In this document: positions 32,640 to 45,079 of the stretch, piece after piece
Layout of the letters: each line of letters starts with the position of its first letter
Position numbering within the stretch: the stretch's first letter is position 1
Source of the DNA: Prionace glauca
Taxonomy: Eukaryota > Chordata > Chondrichthyes > Carcharhiniformes > Carcharhinidae
Direction of reading: 5' to 3'
NCBI GenBank assembly: GCA_037974335.1
Contig: CM075729.1
Coordinates: 125,563,498 to 125,627,497, forward strand
DNA length: 64,000 nucleotides
Translations under genes and position numbers: made by a program
The notes under the pieces: generated by a model
What the model was told of the DNA's origin: nothing
Databases searched by the model: none
The model's input: the letters and a program-made list of their open reading frames with translations, nothing else

Positions 32640-32830
32640 CTGTAATAATTTCTTCACTATGGACATTAGGTATCCAAACTTCGCGTGGTCTAAATTCCCC
32701 AGCCCCTTTAGAGTTCCAAAAGCTTCAATCATTTCCCCTCTAAACCGTTACTTTTTCAGCTCCCATTTCGCTCCTCATAATTCGGTCCCTCCAATTTCTC
32801 ACTAATTCTGACTGCTCCTTTCTGAGTCCC
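32640..32830 (-). repeat. Old CR1-like LINE fragment
   Basis: Reverse complement resembles the ORF2 C-terminus (aatcatttcccctctaaacc, tttcagctcccatttcgctc). Short and diverged. Confidence 0.45.
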
Positions 32831-33974
32831 TTGAATTATCTGTTTTTTTTTATTGTGCTTAGTTGAGTGCACCGGTTATTACAGAATGAAAATGTGTGTT
32901 GGGCAATCGACATTTGAGTTGGGCAATCCATGTTGCTTATGGCGCATAACGGACCGTTCTTTTCCCCAAATCAGACAGCATCCAAAGTCACTTACACCAG
33001 TAATATTGTGAGAGTTGGTAATACAGTCCAAAATATTCAGCTATGAAAATTGGCATTGGACATTGGGGAAAGCAGACAATACCAAATTCGCAGCCTTTTT
33101 TGCGCAGCAGATTTTTTTTCCGGGAAGTGCTGTAAAATGTACCCCATTGTCCAACACTAACAATGGTCACTTCCGTAATTTTCAGGGGAGGAGGATGTTG
33201 GACTTTGGCAGCACTGTTCGTTCTTTATAGTTGCCAATTGATCCTCGTATAACTAAATTTTGTGCAAGCAATATCAGTCCGACTCCGTAAAGGAAAGGGG
33301 GAGGGGGCGGTGGGTTGCTGGGGAATGGCTGAGATGGAGTGGTGCGGGGGCGGCGGGGACGTGCGGTATCCATCAGATTACCTTCCGGGTGATAAAGCTG
33401 AAAATCTACATCTCGGGAAGATTAAAACATTCAATGGCTTCACAGAATACAGGCGGATGTGTAAGAATTTGAAAAATAAGTTAAACATGGACATCCCATT
33501 GAATCACTCTGCCGAAAATTTTCACTGCAAGTACACAATATTATTTCTGTTATGCGCAGTTTGGCCCTTAATGATATTCGGTAGGATAATTCTTGATTTG
33601 GCACATTGGAGATGTTAAATCTGTTTATATCTCACATCTACTATGAGTTTCACCATATTCGGAAGTGTTGGAAATAGACTTCTACGTGACGACAATAGGC
33701 CTGCTACGTGACTCAACGCAGCTTAGAAGCAAACTTGCAAGCATTGGTAATATTGAAGGCCACAGCAATGTGTTTCGCATCTGCCGCCGTTTAAAATAAC
33801 ACCGAGAGAAAGTCGAAAATTATTTGTAAACATTTGAATCTGATTGGAGAGAAAACTCATCCGCCTCAACGTTGACGCTTGGCGGGCGATGCAGACAGAA
33901 GACACGTAAGCCAAATACCTAACAAACGTTCATCCACTCTTACGCATTTGCCCCATGTTAACTGGTGTTAAGAA
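32831..33974. other. No recognised feature
   Basis: Several short frames, one with a hydrophobic end (ILFLLCAVWPLMIFG near 33540-33590), but no matching splice sites or domain. I do not call an exon. Confidence 0.35.
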
Positions 33975-34080
33975 AGTGTCACCGGAAGAAAAAATGCCGG
34001 AAAATCTCTGCAGGTCTGGCAGCATCTGTAAGGAGAGAAAAGAGCTGACGTTTCGAATCCAGATGACTCTTTGTCAAAGC
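33975..34080 (-). repeat. Interspersed repeat R5, inverted
   Basis: Contains ggaaaatctctgcaggtctg and gagctgacgtttcgaatcc. Abuts an inverted SINE. Confidence 0.65.
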
Positions 34081-34240
34081 TTTGATTGTGGGAGGAAGCC
34101 GGAGCACCGGGAGGAAACCCACGCAGACACGGGGAGAATGTAGAAACTCCACACAAACCAAAGTGACCAAAGCCCGGAATCCAACTCGGGTCCCTGGTGC
34201 TGTGAGGCAGTAGTGCTAACCATTGTGCCACCATGCCACC
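34081..34240 (-). repeat. SINE family 1, head half, inverted
   Basis: Plus-strand text runs from gattgtgggaggaagccgga to ctaaccattgtgccaccatg; the 3' half is missing. Confidence 0.85.
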
Positions 34241-34564
34241 CATGGAACTTATTTGTTTGTGCATTATCCACATTTCTAAACGTTTTCTGTTAACATTTAC
34301 CAACGCGGAACATCATCTCTCCGTTTAAGACCAGAAGGTGCAATCGTGGCAACTCCTGGCTTAGTCTGAGATTAATTGCTTTCTGGACAGAATTTCAATT
34401 TTTTATACATACTCCTCTATTCTATGAAGTTACCTTTAGTGTTGAAAAGCTGATTCAGCGGCTTCGTTGATAGAACTTTTTATATTAGATTGGAAGGCCA
34501 GAGTGTCACAAATTGCAACAAATGTTAAAGTGCGTGATCTGCAAAAGCAACACTTTCTTGACAA
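34241..34564. other. No recognised feature
   Basis: Spacer between SINE fragments; nothing identified. Confidence 0.4.
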
Positions 34565-34680
34565 TAGATAAATTGCCCCTGAATGTCAGGAGGACAAAGC
34601 TTGGGGTTGTGTGTGGGATTGTGGTGGGTGCAGACTAATGGGCCGAATGGCCTCCTTCCACACTGTATGATTCTATAATG
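34565..34680 (+). repeat. SINE family 1, 3' end
   Basis: aattgcccctgaatgtcagg through gggccgaatggcctccttcc to gattctata. Confidence 0.85.
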
Positions 34681-34767
34681 ATACTCAATTTTCCATAAAA
34701 CGTTTGACGTTAGCCGTCCATGGAGTAGAGGTTCGATTAGTCTTTAAGAAATAACATTGATGCATTT

Positions 34768-34895
34768 TTTTATGTGTGTGTTTGTGTTTCTGTGTGTGTG
34801 TGTGCATGTATGTGTGTACGTGTGTGCGTGTGTGTGTGTGAGTAAATGTGTGTGGCTGTGTGAACATATGTGTGTGTGCCCGTGTGTGTGAACGA
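34768..34895. repeat. (TG)n-rich microsatellite, imperfect
   Basis: Interrupted TG/TGTGCG units over about 125 bases. Confidence 0.9.
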
Positions 34896-34979
34896 ATATA
34901 CATATGATACATAATTAATAAAGCATAAAATGTAATCATGTGAAAGTTTGTTGTGAAACAGCGAGCTCCAATATTTTAG

Positions 34980-35100
34980 TTAAAGAAGTTGCCTCTGTAT
35001 GTTCTTGACTTCTGAGGCCGCCTGCGGGTCTATGTCCTCACATGCAAGCCTTCTTATTCGCTCCACTTCTCGTGTGGCCATGAGTTCTCTTCGTGTTCGT
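34980..35100 (-). CDS. Unidentified candidate terminal exon
   Basis: Behind an acceptor (ATAATATCCTCCAG), in phase 2, 39 codons run to TAA and read like real coding sequence: charged and helical, with EVERIRRLACEDIDPQAAS and EVKNIQRQLL at the end. I do not recognise the family. No partner exon was found; the other candidate at 37876-37945 cannot join to it directly because the split codon would be TGA. Confidence 0.2.
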
Positions 35101-35565
35101 CTGGAGGATATTATAATTGTATGGTTAAAGACTTTATTAAAAGGAGCTCATATACATATTTTAGCAATTGGTCAATATTGTTTTTAACGTCACTTTGCAC
35201 CTCCCGAGTGGGGGCGGAATGCGGATGGGTGGATTGTCTTTCTGGTGGTGGTTAGTTTGGCCAAACTCTCTCATTCCTGTTTCAGCAAAGGAGGTGAGAC
35301 AGCCATGCGGGTATGTCATCACATTATTAAAGTGCACTGATCTATATTCAATCTTTTTCATTTCCTGAGAAATTTGTTAGCCTTGTTTAATTGCTACTAG
35401 CCTACAAACTTTAATGGGCGTCAGAAGCAGGTAAAATTATTCTTACGGAGAGTGTGGATGAACAAAAGTAAAGTAATAGTACGAATAACCATTTAACACC
35501 ACTCAAATGGTGCCCACTGGAAATACTGATGTTTTTTCTTTAAGATGCTTTAGGAAGCAGAGCTC

Positions 35566-35735
35566 TCTGTGTGTGTGTGTTTGTGCATGTGTGCATGCAT
35601 GGTGTGTGTGTGTTCGTGTGTGTGTGCATGCGTGCGTGTGTTTGTATGTGTCTGTCTGTGTGCGTGTATCTATATATGTATGTGTGTGCGTGTGCGTGTG
35701 TGTGTTTACGTGTGATTATTTGTGTATATGTAAAT
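35566..35735. repeat. (TG)n-rich microsatellite, imperfect
   Basis: Second TG-rich tract, with TGTGCATG and TGTATG interruptions. Confidence 0.9.
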
Positions 35736-36461
35736 ATTTTTACTTGGAAAGAAAACTTATTAATTTGAACATGATCCACATTTCCAACCATGCGGTAATG
35801 TAATCCATCAATTCAGTTAAACACGCGCTGTACTAATTCTGTAGCATAACTCTATATTGTCCTTTGTGGCCAAGCGAGGGGAATGTATTGCATTTTCGCA
35901 TGGCGCGTCAGAAGTTAGTGAAAAGTCTGTTGGAGAGGACAGCATATTAGAATAGCTCACTCTCCCTTCCTGTCTCCTGTGAAAGACAAGCGTTGTTGCC
36001 TTTCCTTTACTCTCTGCGAGGTCGACGATCTCTCCATTCACAATCGAAAGCTCCCACAGTCTATCTGGAGCCCACCCTCTATTTAAACCACCTAATTGGA
36101 TGTAGTTGCTCATTCAGTTGCAATTCTCTTCAATTCCCTTCTATTGCTATCAAATCCTTTATTGGTTCCACTATGGTATTTATCCATTCCACAGAATAAC
36201 TATGTGCTTTTTCAGATGTGGTTACGTCCATGCAAGAAATTTGATAACCATTTTCCAAGAAAACACACACAAACGACGAATGGTTCCCATTGCTGGTGTA
36301 ATTCCAAAGTGGCTTGTCGCAGATATTGAATTTGGAGGTGGTAATATAGCATCAAGTTTCAGATTCCCATGAATCTTTGACAGGAAACAATTGTGATTAC
36401 ATCCCAACATCGACTGAATTCAGGGACAATCAATCAACGCAAGAACGATTAAAAAATAATG
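35736..36461. other. No recognised feature
   Basis: Overlapping short frames on both strands, none with a domain or splice support. Confidence 0.4.
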
Positions 36462-36820
36462 GATGTTCATTTATTCTTGTCGCCTTTTTATTTTATGGGA
36501 TGTGGACGTCACTGGCTCTGCTAACATTTGTTACACATCAGTCATTGCCCTTGAACTGAGTAACTTCCTAATCCATTTCAGAGGGCATTTAAGAGCCAGT
36601 CATGTTGCTGTGAGTCTGGAGTCACATCCAGGCCAGACCAGGTCATGATGGACGTTAGTGAAACAGATAGTGTTTTTTTTTACAACAATCGGCAATGATT
36701 CCAGATGTCCTTTATTGGATTCAGATTTCACCTAGGGTTCGAACTAGGGTCATCAGAGCATTACTGTGGATTACTAGCCCAGTGACAATATGCCTGTGTT
36801 ATCACGTTGCCATACGCGGC
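36462..36820 (-). repeat. SINE family 2, full length, inverted
   Basis: From the 3' end (tatgggatgtggacgtcact) through ggagtcacatccaggccaga to the tRNA head (gggttcgaactagggtcatc, tactagcccagtgacaat). Confidence 0.85.
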
Positions 36821-36934
36821 TATAATGAAACAACAATGCCCGTCAGAACGTATAATTGGTCTTAATGACACTAATCATTAAACTTCAGTAACCCGATGTG
36901 GTAGTGAAGCTATTTCACTATTGTATGCACAATA

Positions 36935-37060
36935 ACGATCACAAGGGATAGATCAGGATCACTTGGCCACTCGAGTGGGGCCTGGCATTTGATAAGATCC
37001 TGTCTGATTTGGGTGTACACATAGGTCAACCTTCCCACCGGCATCTCCATAACCCTTGCT
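36935..37060 (-). repeat. CR1-like LINE 3' end, old
   Basis: Resembles the reverse complement of a LINE tail (ttggccactcgagtggggcc, tttgataagatcctgtctga). Weak. Confidence 0.4.
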
Positions 37061-37875
37061 ATCCTTGAAATAAGAAAAAAAAATCAAGGTTATCTACATT
37101 GGCGAAAGGAAGGTATGGCACTGTTTTCCAAAATATGAAAGTCTACATAACATTAGTTCAGACTGTCACTCTCTCCCCAAAACAATGAAGTATGTCCACT
37201 GAATACAATTGCACCATTCAACTTGGTGAATGCATACCACGGGGAATACAGACGTGATTACTCATTAATCGCTATCCCCTTCCATTGAGCAGTTGACATG
37301 ATTAGGTATCAATTGAATAGAGGCTTTGAGAGTCAGTACACCTCAGGAGGGGGGCAGGATTGAGAATGTGGGGTCTGCTTGAATAACCTCAATCGGCTCT
37401 GGAATTGAACGCACCCTGTTGTCATCATGCACCAGTTAGCTAGCCAACTAGCTATCTGATCTTCAAATACAATTGCACTTATAATGCCTTATAATGTCGG
37501 TGCCACTCGAATTCGGTCATTTTCGATTTTAAATTGATAAATTAAAATCGTATCATTAAAACTATAATCTTCAGGTGGTCTCATTGTTATAATTCAAAAT
37601 GGAAGTGAGCATGTTTACGGGTTTTGCAATGCAGAATACTTTTTGAATAAACAATTGAGGTTTTAAGTGTTAGACAGTGATCAGAGATTCGTCTGTCCTG
37701 CTACACGCCCAATTGCACCGGATATTGCTTATAAGAACAAACAAAGGTCTGGCAGACACTATCCCGGGAACTCGTCTCCGCAAAGATATATTTATGCTCG
37801 GGTAACACATTTCAATCCGCCCCTGCGTTATCAGAATGGAAACAGAATTGTGTGAATTTATCGGTTTTCACTTAC
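37061..37875. other. No recognised feature
   Basis: AT-rich; one 62-codon plus-strand frame near 37667 has no domain I recognise. Confidence 0.35.
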
Positions 37876-37945
37876 CAGTCGCGTTCAATTGGTTGCCCCC
37901 TTATCTTGTCAACAGCTTCACACACCGTCAGGTACCTGGGGCTCT
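37876..37945 (-). CDS. Unidentified candidate internal exon (70 nt)
   Basis: Acceptor AAGCTAATGCAG preceded by a TTACTAA branch-like site; donor GTAAGT. Phase 1 to 2. It codes SPRYLTVCEAVDKIRGQPIE followed by RD, which looks coding-like, but I cannot name the protein. It may belong to an unrecognised minus-strand gene upstream of the TG tracts, or be chance. Confidence 0.2.
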
Positions 37946-38604
37946 CTGCATTAGCTTGGGACTTTAGTAATTGTTATAATGCCACATAAACTGGCGTCCG
38001 ACTCTTTTAGAAATTAGATATTTGCCCAAATCACCAGCGTTACTTTTAAGCCATGTCCTCACTGCGGTGGTGACTGGTGCAACCGTTCCTCCATAATTCA
38101 CGGTTCAGCCCAAAGGCAGTGAAACAGCCATCCTCCCTCCCCACTAAGCGCCAACATCCCCATCCAGCCATTACACGTATACCGTGAGCAAACTAAATCT
38201 ACTGAGATTCACACTTTGACCACGCAGGGAGTAATTATAGTTGTATTTACGCCTCACCATGTTGCATTGCAAGTCAACCGACAGATAAACTACACAGTGA
38301 TGCCGTACAAAAACGAAACTCGCTGTTGCGAAAGTATTAGGCGCCCGTATTAAAATAGATTCCTTGCGAATTGCGTTTCTTGCAACTCTGCAAATGTTTG
38401 AATCTTATTATCGCGTGTGTGCCGGTTTCGTACTTCGCCGCAAAAGGCTGAGCGAATCGGTGCCATTGTGATACGGATAGTCAGGTCACCTCTGACCGGA
38501 GGAAGGCAGCGAATACGTGAAGTATAAAACGTACACATACATAGATACATTGGTACATGCGTGCGCACCTACAGATATGCGTGCATGCATGCATGTGTAA
38601 ATTG
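37946..38604. other. No recognised feature
   Basis: A short minus-strand ATG frame at 38350-38460 (MAPIRSAFCGEVRNRHTRDN) ends in TAA; unsupported by splice sites. Confidence 0.3.
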
Positions 38605-38760
38605 AAACATAGAAACTAGAAGTAGGAGGAGGCCATTCAGCCCTACGAGCCTACTCCGCCATTCATTTTGTTTGTGGCTGATCAAATTCAACATCCTGAT
38701 CCTCCCTTCCCTGCATAGCCCTTGATCCATGTGGTCCCAAGAGCTACATAAATGACTACA
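38605..38760 (-). repeat. CR1-like LINE 3' end
   Basis: Reverse complement of a LINE end: aaactagaagtaggaggagg, cattcagccctacgagcct. Confidence 0.65.
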
Positions 38761-38789
38761 TACATAAAAAAACATACATACGAATTAAC

Positions 38790-39180
38790 AGCAGGAGTAG
38801 GCCACTCGGTCGTTCAATACTATCTTGACTAATCTGATTGTAACTTCAATTCCACATTCCTACCTACCCCAAAATCCTTTCACCCGCATGTTTCTCAATA
38901 ATCTATCCACCTCTGCCTTAAAACATATAAAGACTCGCTTCCAAAACCTTTCCAGGAAGAGAATTCCAAAGATCACGTCCCTCTGACTGAAAGTAATCGC
39001 CTTATCCCTGTCTAAAATGAGCGGCTCCTCATTTTTTAAGCAGTGACCCTTTGATTTTCCCAAAAGAGGAAACATCCATTCCACATCTACCCTGACAAGA
39101 CCCCTCAAGATCCTAAAGTTTGCGTGTCACTTTGAAGCAACTCAGAGCAGGCTAACCATTCCTAATGCCCATTAAATAGC
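38790..39180 (-). repeat. CR1-like LINE C-terminal region and 3' end
   Basis: Minus-strand reading contains RVDVEWMFPLLGKSKGH and VIFGILFLERF-like pieces of a decayed ORF2 C-terminus. Ends ggagtaggccactcggtcg. Confidence 0.7.
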
Positions 39181-39454
39181 TTCTTACGCCGTGTTTGCAT
39201 CGGCATTTGTTTCAGTTCCAAATCTACAGGTGATGTTCCAGACTGGAAGAACACTATTTAAATCAGTGTTTGCTTTTTGCCTGTTACATCCAAAAAAAAT
39301 CTAAATGCATGAATGCCAATTCGTGCCTGAAATTATTTCAGAAGATAGAAAGTTGGAGCAAGTTTTTCTTCTTCCTGCGCCCAAGCCTCCGGCTTTAGCG
39401 AAGGCAGAGATTAATCGCGGCACACATTGGAAAATGTGCTCACAATTGACATTC

Positions 39455-39670
39455 TTAAGACCATAAGATATAGGATCAGAATTAGGTCATTCGGCCCATC
39501 GAGTCTGCTCCGCCATTCGATCGTGGCTAATAAGTTACTCAATTCCCATTCTCTCGCCTTTTCCCTGGAGTTTTTGATCCCCTTACTAAACAAAAACCCA
39601 CCTTTCTCAGTTTTAAATACGCTCAATGACTTGGCCTCCACACCCTTCTGTGGCAATGAATATATTCATA
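39455..39670 (-). repeat. CR1-like LINE 3' end
   Basis: Reverse complement of a tail plus C-terminus: aggtcattcggcccatcgag, ctccacacccttctgtggca. Confidence 0.65.
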
Positions 39671-40029
39671 CTCAGAAACCGCTGTGTGGGCCATTCTCGA
39701 CTCAACCTGTGCTGCAAACCTGTACCGTGCGGCACTTTCACTTGAGTTGCAAGCAGGTCTATGATTACAAATGTTCTTCCTTGTACCGAGGATTCCTACC
39801 GTCCATAATATTAAAACATCCCAGACTGATACGTGTACGATATTACAACTGGATCTGCTGCTGCACGGTCATGAACTGGATGGCTTCTGATTGCTATTGC
39901 CCTAAAGGGACCTATTCTTACTTGATCTAGCCTATAGTTAACTCCAGACTCACTGGAACATGGTTGATATTTAACTGGATTCGGAAGCAGGCAACCAATT
40001 GTTGAGTTCTATCTATACAACTGTTGCAT
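39671..40029. other. No recognised feature
   Basis: No domain or repeat identified. Confidence 0.4.
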
Positions 40030-40125
40030 TTCACAATAACATTTCACAGAGAATTTCACTTCATTGCAGTGTTACTGTAAGCCTTAGCTGTGACTAATCA
40101 ATAAACATTAACATTTTAATTTTAA
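40030..40125 (+). repeat. SINE family 1 variant tail only
   Basis: ttcattgcagtgttactgta and gtgactaatcaataaacatt match the variant tail at 31700. Confidence 0.55.
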
Positions 40126-41392
40126 CATTAACATTGAAGAAAATTAAGTATCGCCCTCACGGAACAAGCAGTGTTGGATATTAAATGCGATATCTGCATA
40201 CCAAAAATATGTTTTCCATTGCGGGTAATTGATGGCACGCAACTGCATAGCTTTGACTGCTCAATATCCTCCGCCACTTCAATAAGTGGGAGCAAAGTGC
40301 ACTCTTTGCAGGCCTAGTAAAGCGTTATATAAATAGCAGCACAGTTTCTAAAATGACTAACATTTTCTGCAGTACACAGCCGGAGCAGCACGGTGCATTG
40401 ACCTAAGAAACAAACTAACCACATGAAGAGAGGTCGCTACACGAGGCCTGTAGACGAAAATGAAATGAGACTCTGAGCAGTTGCAGGATTTCAATTCAAC
40501 GGCGAAGACGGTCATCTCCCGATGGTGCAACAAATTATCAACTGAATACAATATAGATTAAATGTCATGTAACTTTGGACTTATATTTTCACTACCTGAT
40601 AATGTTGTGATGCCGTCAACGGATGGACAGTAGCTGACAATAGGGTTATGACTTTCATTTGGCGCCCCACCGCAAAGGCTGTACAATGACATTTCAACAT
40701 GGTTACTTTGATGCAATGCTCATCATATTTGCATTAGAGAGACATTTTAGGGTAATATAACAATTATTAATTACTTCAAATTTAAACTTGGAATCTCGCA
40801 AACATGAATCACATTGACGTCATCTCTCTGAAATTTAGCCTTCACTTTGGCCCTGAAAGAACTATTTTATTGGCCAAGATACCCGCTGACAAGATGCTAT
40901 CCTCACTTTGTGACGGTTACATTTTGTGTAACTAAAACAAAATACAGATTTCTATCTTCCCAGTTACATTGTGTTCAAATGTGGAAACCCAAACTGTTAT
41001 CTGGATCGTACCTTTACATGCCCATCTGTCTCTGCGGTCTTTGCTTCTTTGGACAGGTCGGGAAACATCACCCTAGGCCATTGTAGCCTGGTGCAGTTTG
41101 TGTGGGTGGAAAATCTCTATTAAGACCAGAAAGAGATCACATAGACGTTGAACACTAAGCTAGAATGGATCGATCTTATAATCGCATTTGAAAAGTTGTT
41201 CAATGTATCTGTAACTGCCCTCTTCAGTTTAATTTGGGTGACTGTGAAGGAGCCTCCTTAACGGAAGATGACAGGATAGCAAGGAGAAGCAGCACTCCTC
41301 GATGCCCTCTCCCCAATAGTCCATTCCTCAGTTTCCCAGTCCTCAGTCTGCCCTCTGTTCAGCGCGGAATATCTGGTCACCTTGCTCTCCCT
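40126..41392. other. No recognised feature
   Basis: AT-rich sequence; short frames only and no splice-supported exon seen. Confidence 0.4.
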
Positions 41393-41703
41393 TGTGGCGG
41401 CACGGTGGCATCGTGTTTAGCACTGCTACTCACAGCGCCAGGGACCGGGGTTCAATTCCGGCCTCAGGCCACTGTCTGTGTGGAGGTTGCACATTCTCCT
41501 TGAGTCTGCTTGGTTTCCTCTGGGTACTCCAGTTTGCTCCCACGATCCAAAGAACTGCGGGTTAGTTTGATTGGCCATGCTAAATTGACCCTGTCAGAGG
41601 ATTAGCAGGGTTATGGAGATAGAGCCTGGGTGAGATTGCGGTCGGTGCAGACTCGATGGCTGAATGGCCTCCTTCTGGACAGTATGGATCCTACGATTCC
41701 TGC
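41393..41703 (+). repeat. SINE family 1, full length
   Basis: ggcggcacggtggcatcgtg, B box (gggttcaattcc), body, and ctgaatggcctccttctgga at the 3' end. Confidence 0.9.
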
Positions 41704-42019
41704 CTAAGCTCCACCGAAAGTTATCTGTTGCACTCCTATCAGCCTCATTCCTCTCCCCAACAATCCTCGGTCCTTAACCACCTCCACATTAACCCCAGAC
41801 CTCTATGCTCCTGCCTATCAGTTGCAAATTTATATTCCCATCATATGCCAAGATCCAGGGCTCCTCCCACCAGCAGTTCAATGGGAAAGTCGTCCCCGAC
41901 CCTCGAACAGTTCCTTCCTGGGCGCCATGATCCCCAGCTCTGGGAGCGATTCATTTCAAATGTTGAAGACTGGAAGCTCCTCAATTGGAGAAAATGCCCT
42001 TCCAGCACCTTTAGTTTTT

Positions 42020-43195
42020 ATTCATTTATGGAGACATGGGCTTCGCTGGCTGCCTAGCATTTTTTACCCATCCCTAATGGCCGTTGAGAAGGTGGTGGTG
42101 AGTTGTCTTCTTGAAAGGCTGCAGGCAACGCGCAGTGGATTGGCCAACAATGCAGTTCGGGAGAGACTATCAGCATTGGCTCAGCGATTGAGAAGGAACG
42201 GTAATGTATTCCCAATTCAGGATAGTGAGTAGCTTGTAGAGGGACGTGCAGGTGATGGTATTCCCATGTAGCTGCTGCCCTTGTCCTTCCCGGAGGGGGT
42301 GGTCATGAGTTTGGAAGCTGCTATCTAAGCATCTTTAGTGAATTGCTGCAGTGCATATTGTAGATAGTACACACTGCTGCCACTGAGTCTCACTGGTGGA
42401 GGGAGTAGATGTTTGCGGGTGTGGTGCCAATCAAGAGGGCTGCTTTGCTAAGCTTTTTGAGTGTTGTTGGAGCTACACCCATCCAGGCAAGTGGGGAGTA
42501 TTCCATCACACTCTTGACTTATGCTTTGAAGATGGTGTGCAGGCTTTGCGAAGTCAGGATTTGAGTTACTTGCCGCAGTATTCCTAATCTCTGACCTGCT
42601 CTTGTAGCAGCTGTTTTATGTGGCCAGTCCAGTTGAGTTTCTGGTCAATAAGACAACCATGGATGAACACCCCATTATCAACATCCTTGGTTGTCTCAGG
42701 CCCCAAGCCTGGATATTGTCTAGATCTGTTGCAGTTGAACATGGACTGCTTCAGTTTGTGGAGAGTCACGAATGGCGGTGAACATTGTACAACCATCGGC
42801 GAACATCTCCACATCTGACTTTATGACGGGCGGCAGGTAATTGCTGAAGCAGCTGAAGATGATTGGGCCTGGGAACTACCCTAAGGGACTCATGCAGATT
42901 GGTCCTGAATTGCCTGAAGGCTGACCCTCACAACCACAAACATTTTCTCTACGTGCCAGGTACGTCTCCAACCAGCAGGAAATTTGCCCCCGATACACAT
43001 TGATTCCATTTATGCTGTGGTTCCTTGATGCCACACTCTGTCGAATGCAGTCTTGGTGTCACCTCACCTCTGGCATTCAGCTCATGTTTGAGCCAAGGTT
43101 GTAATGAGGTCAGGAGCTGAGTGACGCTTGGCGTCACTGAGCAGGTTATTGCTGAGCAAGTGCTCAACTCTGAAAAGGGGAGACACGATGCTGGT
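42020..43195 (-). repeat. Second LINE family, RT to 3' end, longest copy
   Basis: The reverse complement encodes the RT of the L2/jockey-like family in broken pieces, including LIDQKLNWTGHIK and an ELNARGEV segment. The order runs from RT near 43190 to the 3' end near 42020. Frame breaks are frequent. Confidence 0.75.
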
Positions 43196-43559
43196 TCGCG
43201 GTACAGAGGGAATGGACGCACGAATCGCCAGGATTGCGCTGTCCTACATGAGGAGGAAAGTGCACTGGTCATTGGGTACCAGGAGGGTAGTAGTTTGGTC
43301 CAGCAAGGGGGAAGGGGGAGGCGAGGGGGCGGGGGGAGGGGAGCTGGAACTTCAGAGTGAGACTCATCAGCGCCCCCTTGTGCTTATCAATACACAATGA
43401 CTGGCAAGGTCACATTTTTTGAGGTCTATCTTGACAAAGAAGGGATGTGTTATAAGCGTTAAAAAAGGAAGTAAACGGGTTTGAACGGAAAGTGTACACT
43501 GAAAGAAATTTATTATAGCGAGCTACACCAACAAAATCTTCTAAAGAGGTTTTTCAATT
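43196..43559. other. G-rich tract and unassigned DNA
   Basis: Contains a purine and G-rich stretch at about 43300-43345; otherwise nothing identified. Confidence 0.4.
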
Positions 43560-43865
43560 TTAGTATTTGAAGAACTACAAAATCGGAACAGGAGTAGACG
43601 TTCAGCCCCTGGAGCCTGTTCCGTCGTTCAATAAAATCAGACCTGATCTCACTGTGGCCTCAACTCCATATTTCAACCACCCTCTGTAATCTTTGATCCC
43701 ATATTAGTAAAAAGAATCTGCATACCTCTGCCTCCAAAATGTCCATTGACCTTGTCTCTCCCGCTGAGAGACGTTTGGGGCCCTCAGAGAAAAAATATTT
43801 TTCTCATTGCCGTATTAAAAACTGCCTCTCTCTCCCTCAGCGGAAACTTTTCAACATACAGTCTG
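43560..43865 (-). repeat. CR1-like LINE 3' end
   Basis: aaaatcggaacaggagtaga, tgttccgtcgttcaataaaa and a decayed C-terminus (gagagacgtttggggccctc). Confidence 0.65.
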
Positions 43866-44194
43866 CCAATATAAACATGTCAAAATAAGAGAAACACAAT
43901 AATCCAAAATAGCATAACTAGAAACAGAAGGCGTATTAACCTTTAAACACAGGGGCGATAGATTCAATTCAACGCGCTAAGCACTAAAATACGAATTCAT
44001 TCACAGGGTGGCGCGTGGTGTTTATATTCCTGAAATCTGGAAGGGCAATTTTGGTGGATCAGTCCAATTCTCTCCAGGAATTTCAATTCAGTCAATAAAC
44101 GTGAAACAACATCAATCAGTGGTGACCATAGAATCAGAAAATTGTTATGGCACAGCAGGTCCATTGTATCTACATCTGAACGAGCATCATGAGC

Positions 44195-44550
44195 ACAAGC
44201 CTACCATTTTCATTCCATCATGGGATGTGGACGTTCCTGACGGAGTCAACATTTATTACCCATTTCTTTGGCTTGCTAGGCTATTTCAGAGGTTATTTAA
44301 GAGTCAGCTACATTGTTGTGGGGTCTGGGTTCACCTGCAGGGCAAACGAGGTAATGGACATGAATGAATCAGGTGGCTTTTTATGGCAATCTATTCATGG
44401 TCATCATTAGACTTTGAACTCCATTTTTTTATTGCATTCAAATTTATCATTAGCAGCGGTGGGATTCGAACCCCGGTTCCCAGACCGTTACCCAGCATCT
44501 CTAAGTTACTTACCCAGTGAAAATACCACTACACCACTGCCTCTCGTCAT
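44195..44550 (-). repeat. SINE family 2, inverted
   Basis: 3' end (catcatgggatgtggacgtt) to tRNA head (ggtgggattcgaaccccgg, acactacaccactgcc-like) on the plus strand. Confidence 0.8.
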
Positions 44551-44569
44551 TGTGCATGAACTAATTCAT

Positions 44570-45000
44570 ATGTTCATAAGTTCATTAGATATATGAGTAC
44601 AATTGCGACGTTCAGACCACCGAGTCTGCTCTGCCATTCGATCATGCTGATCTGCTCCTCATCCCCATTTTGCTGCCTTCTCCCCACAATCCTTCAACCC
44701 AAAACCAATTAAAAATCCGTTCAACTCTTCCTTAAATTTATCATTGTCCCATTTGTGGAATTCGGTAGCGAATTCCACAGATTCACAACCCTTTGGGAGA
44801 TGTAGCCTCTCCTCAATTATGTTTTAAACTTGCTACCCCTGATCCTAGGACCTCTCATCCTAGAATGCTCCGCAAGCGGAAGCATCCGCTCCAAATGTAC
44901 TTTATCCAGACCTTCTATCATCTTGCACACCTAATTTGATCTCCCCTCATTCTTCTGAATTTCAGAGATTATAGGCCGAAACTGTTCAATCTTCTTTTGT
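44570..45000 (-). repeat. CR1-like LINE C-terminal region
   Basis: tctgctctgccattcgatca, ccacagattcacaacccttt and tcattcttctgaatttcaga follow a reversed ORF2 C-terminus. Confidence 0.7.
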
Positions 45001-45079
45001 TTACGTAAATTCGTTTGTAGAATAGTCCAATGGTTACAACACACAAGGCGGATATTCTTCCCGCCTTGTAAATGCCAAC

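Noticed and set aside
33520-33620. Transmembrane exon (ILFLLCAVWPLMIFG)
   Set aside because: No AG acceptor in phase and no receptor exon nearby.
34685-34939. His-rich protein (HTHTHTH) on the minus strand
   Set aside because: Translation of a (TG)n microsatellite.
35507-35803. Cys/Val-rich protein
   Set aside because: Translation of a second (TG)n microsatellite.
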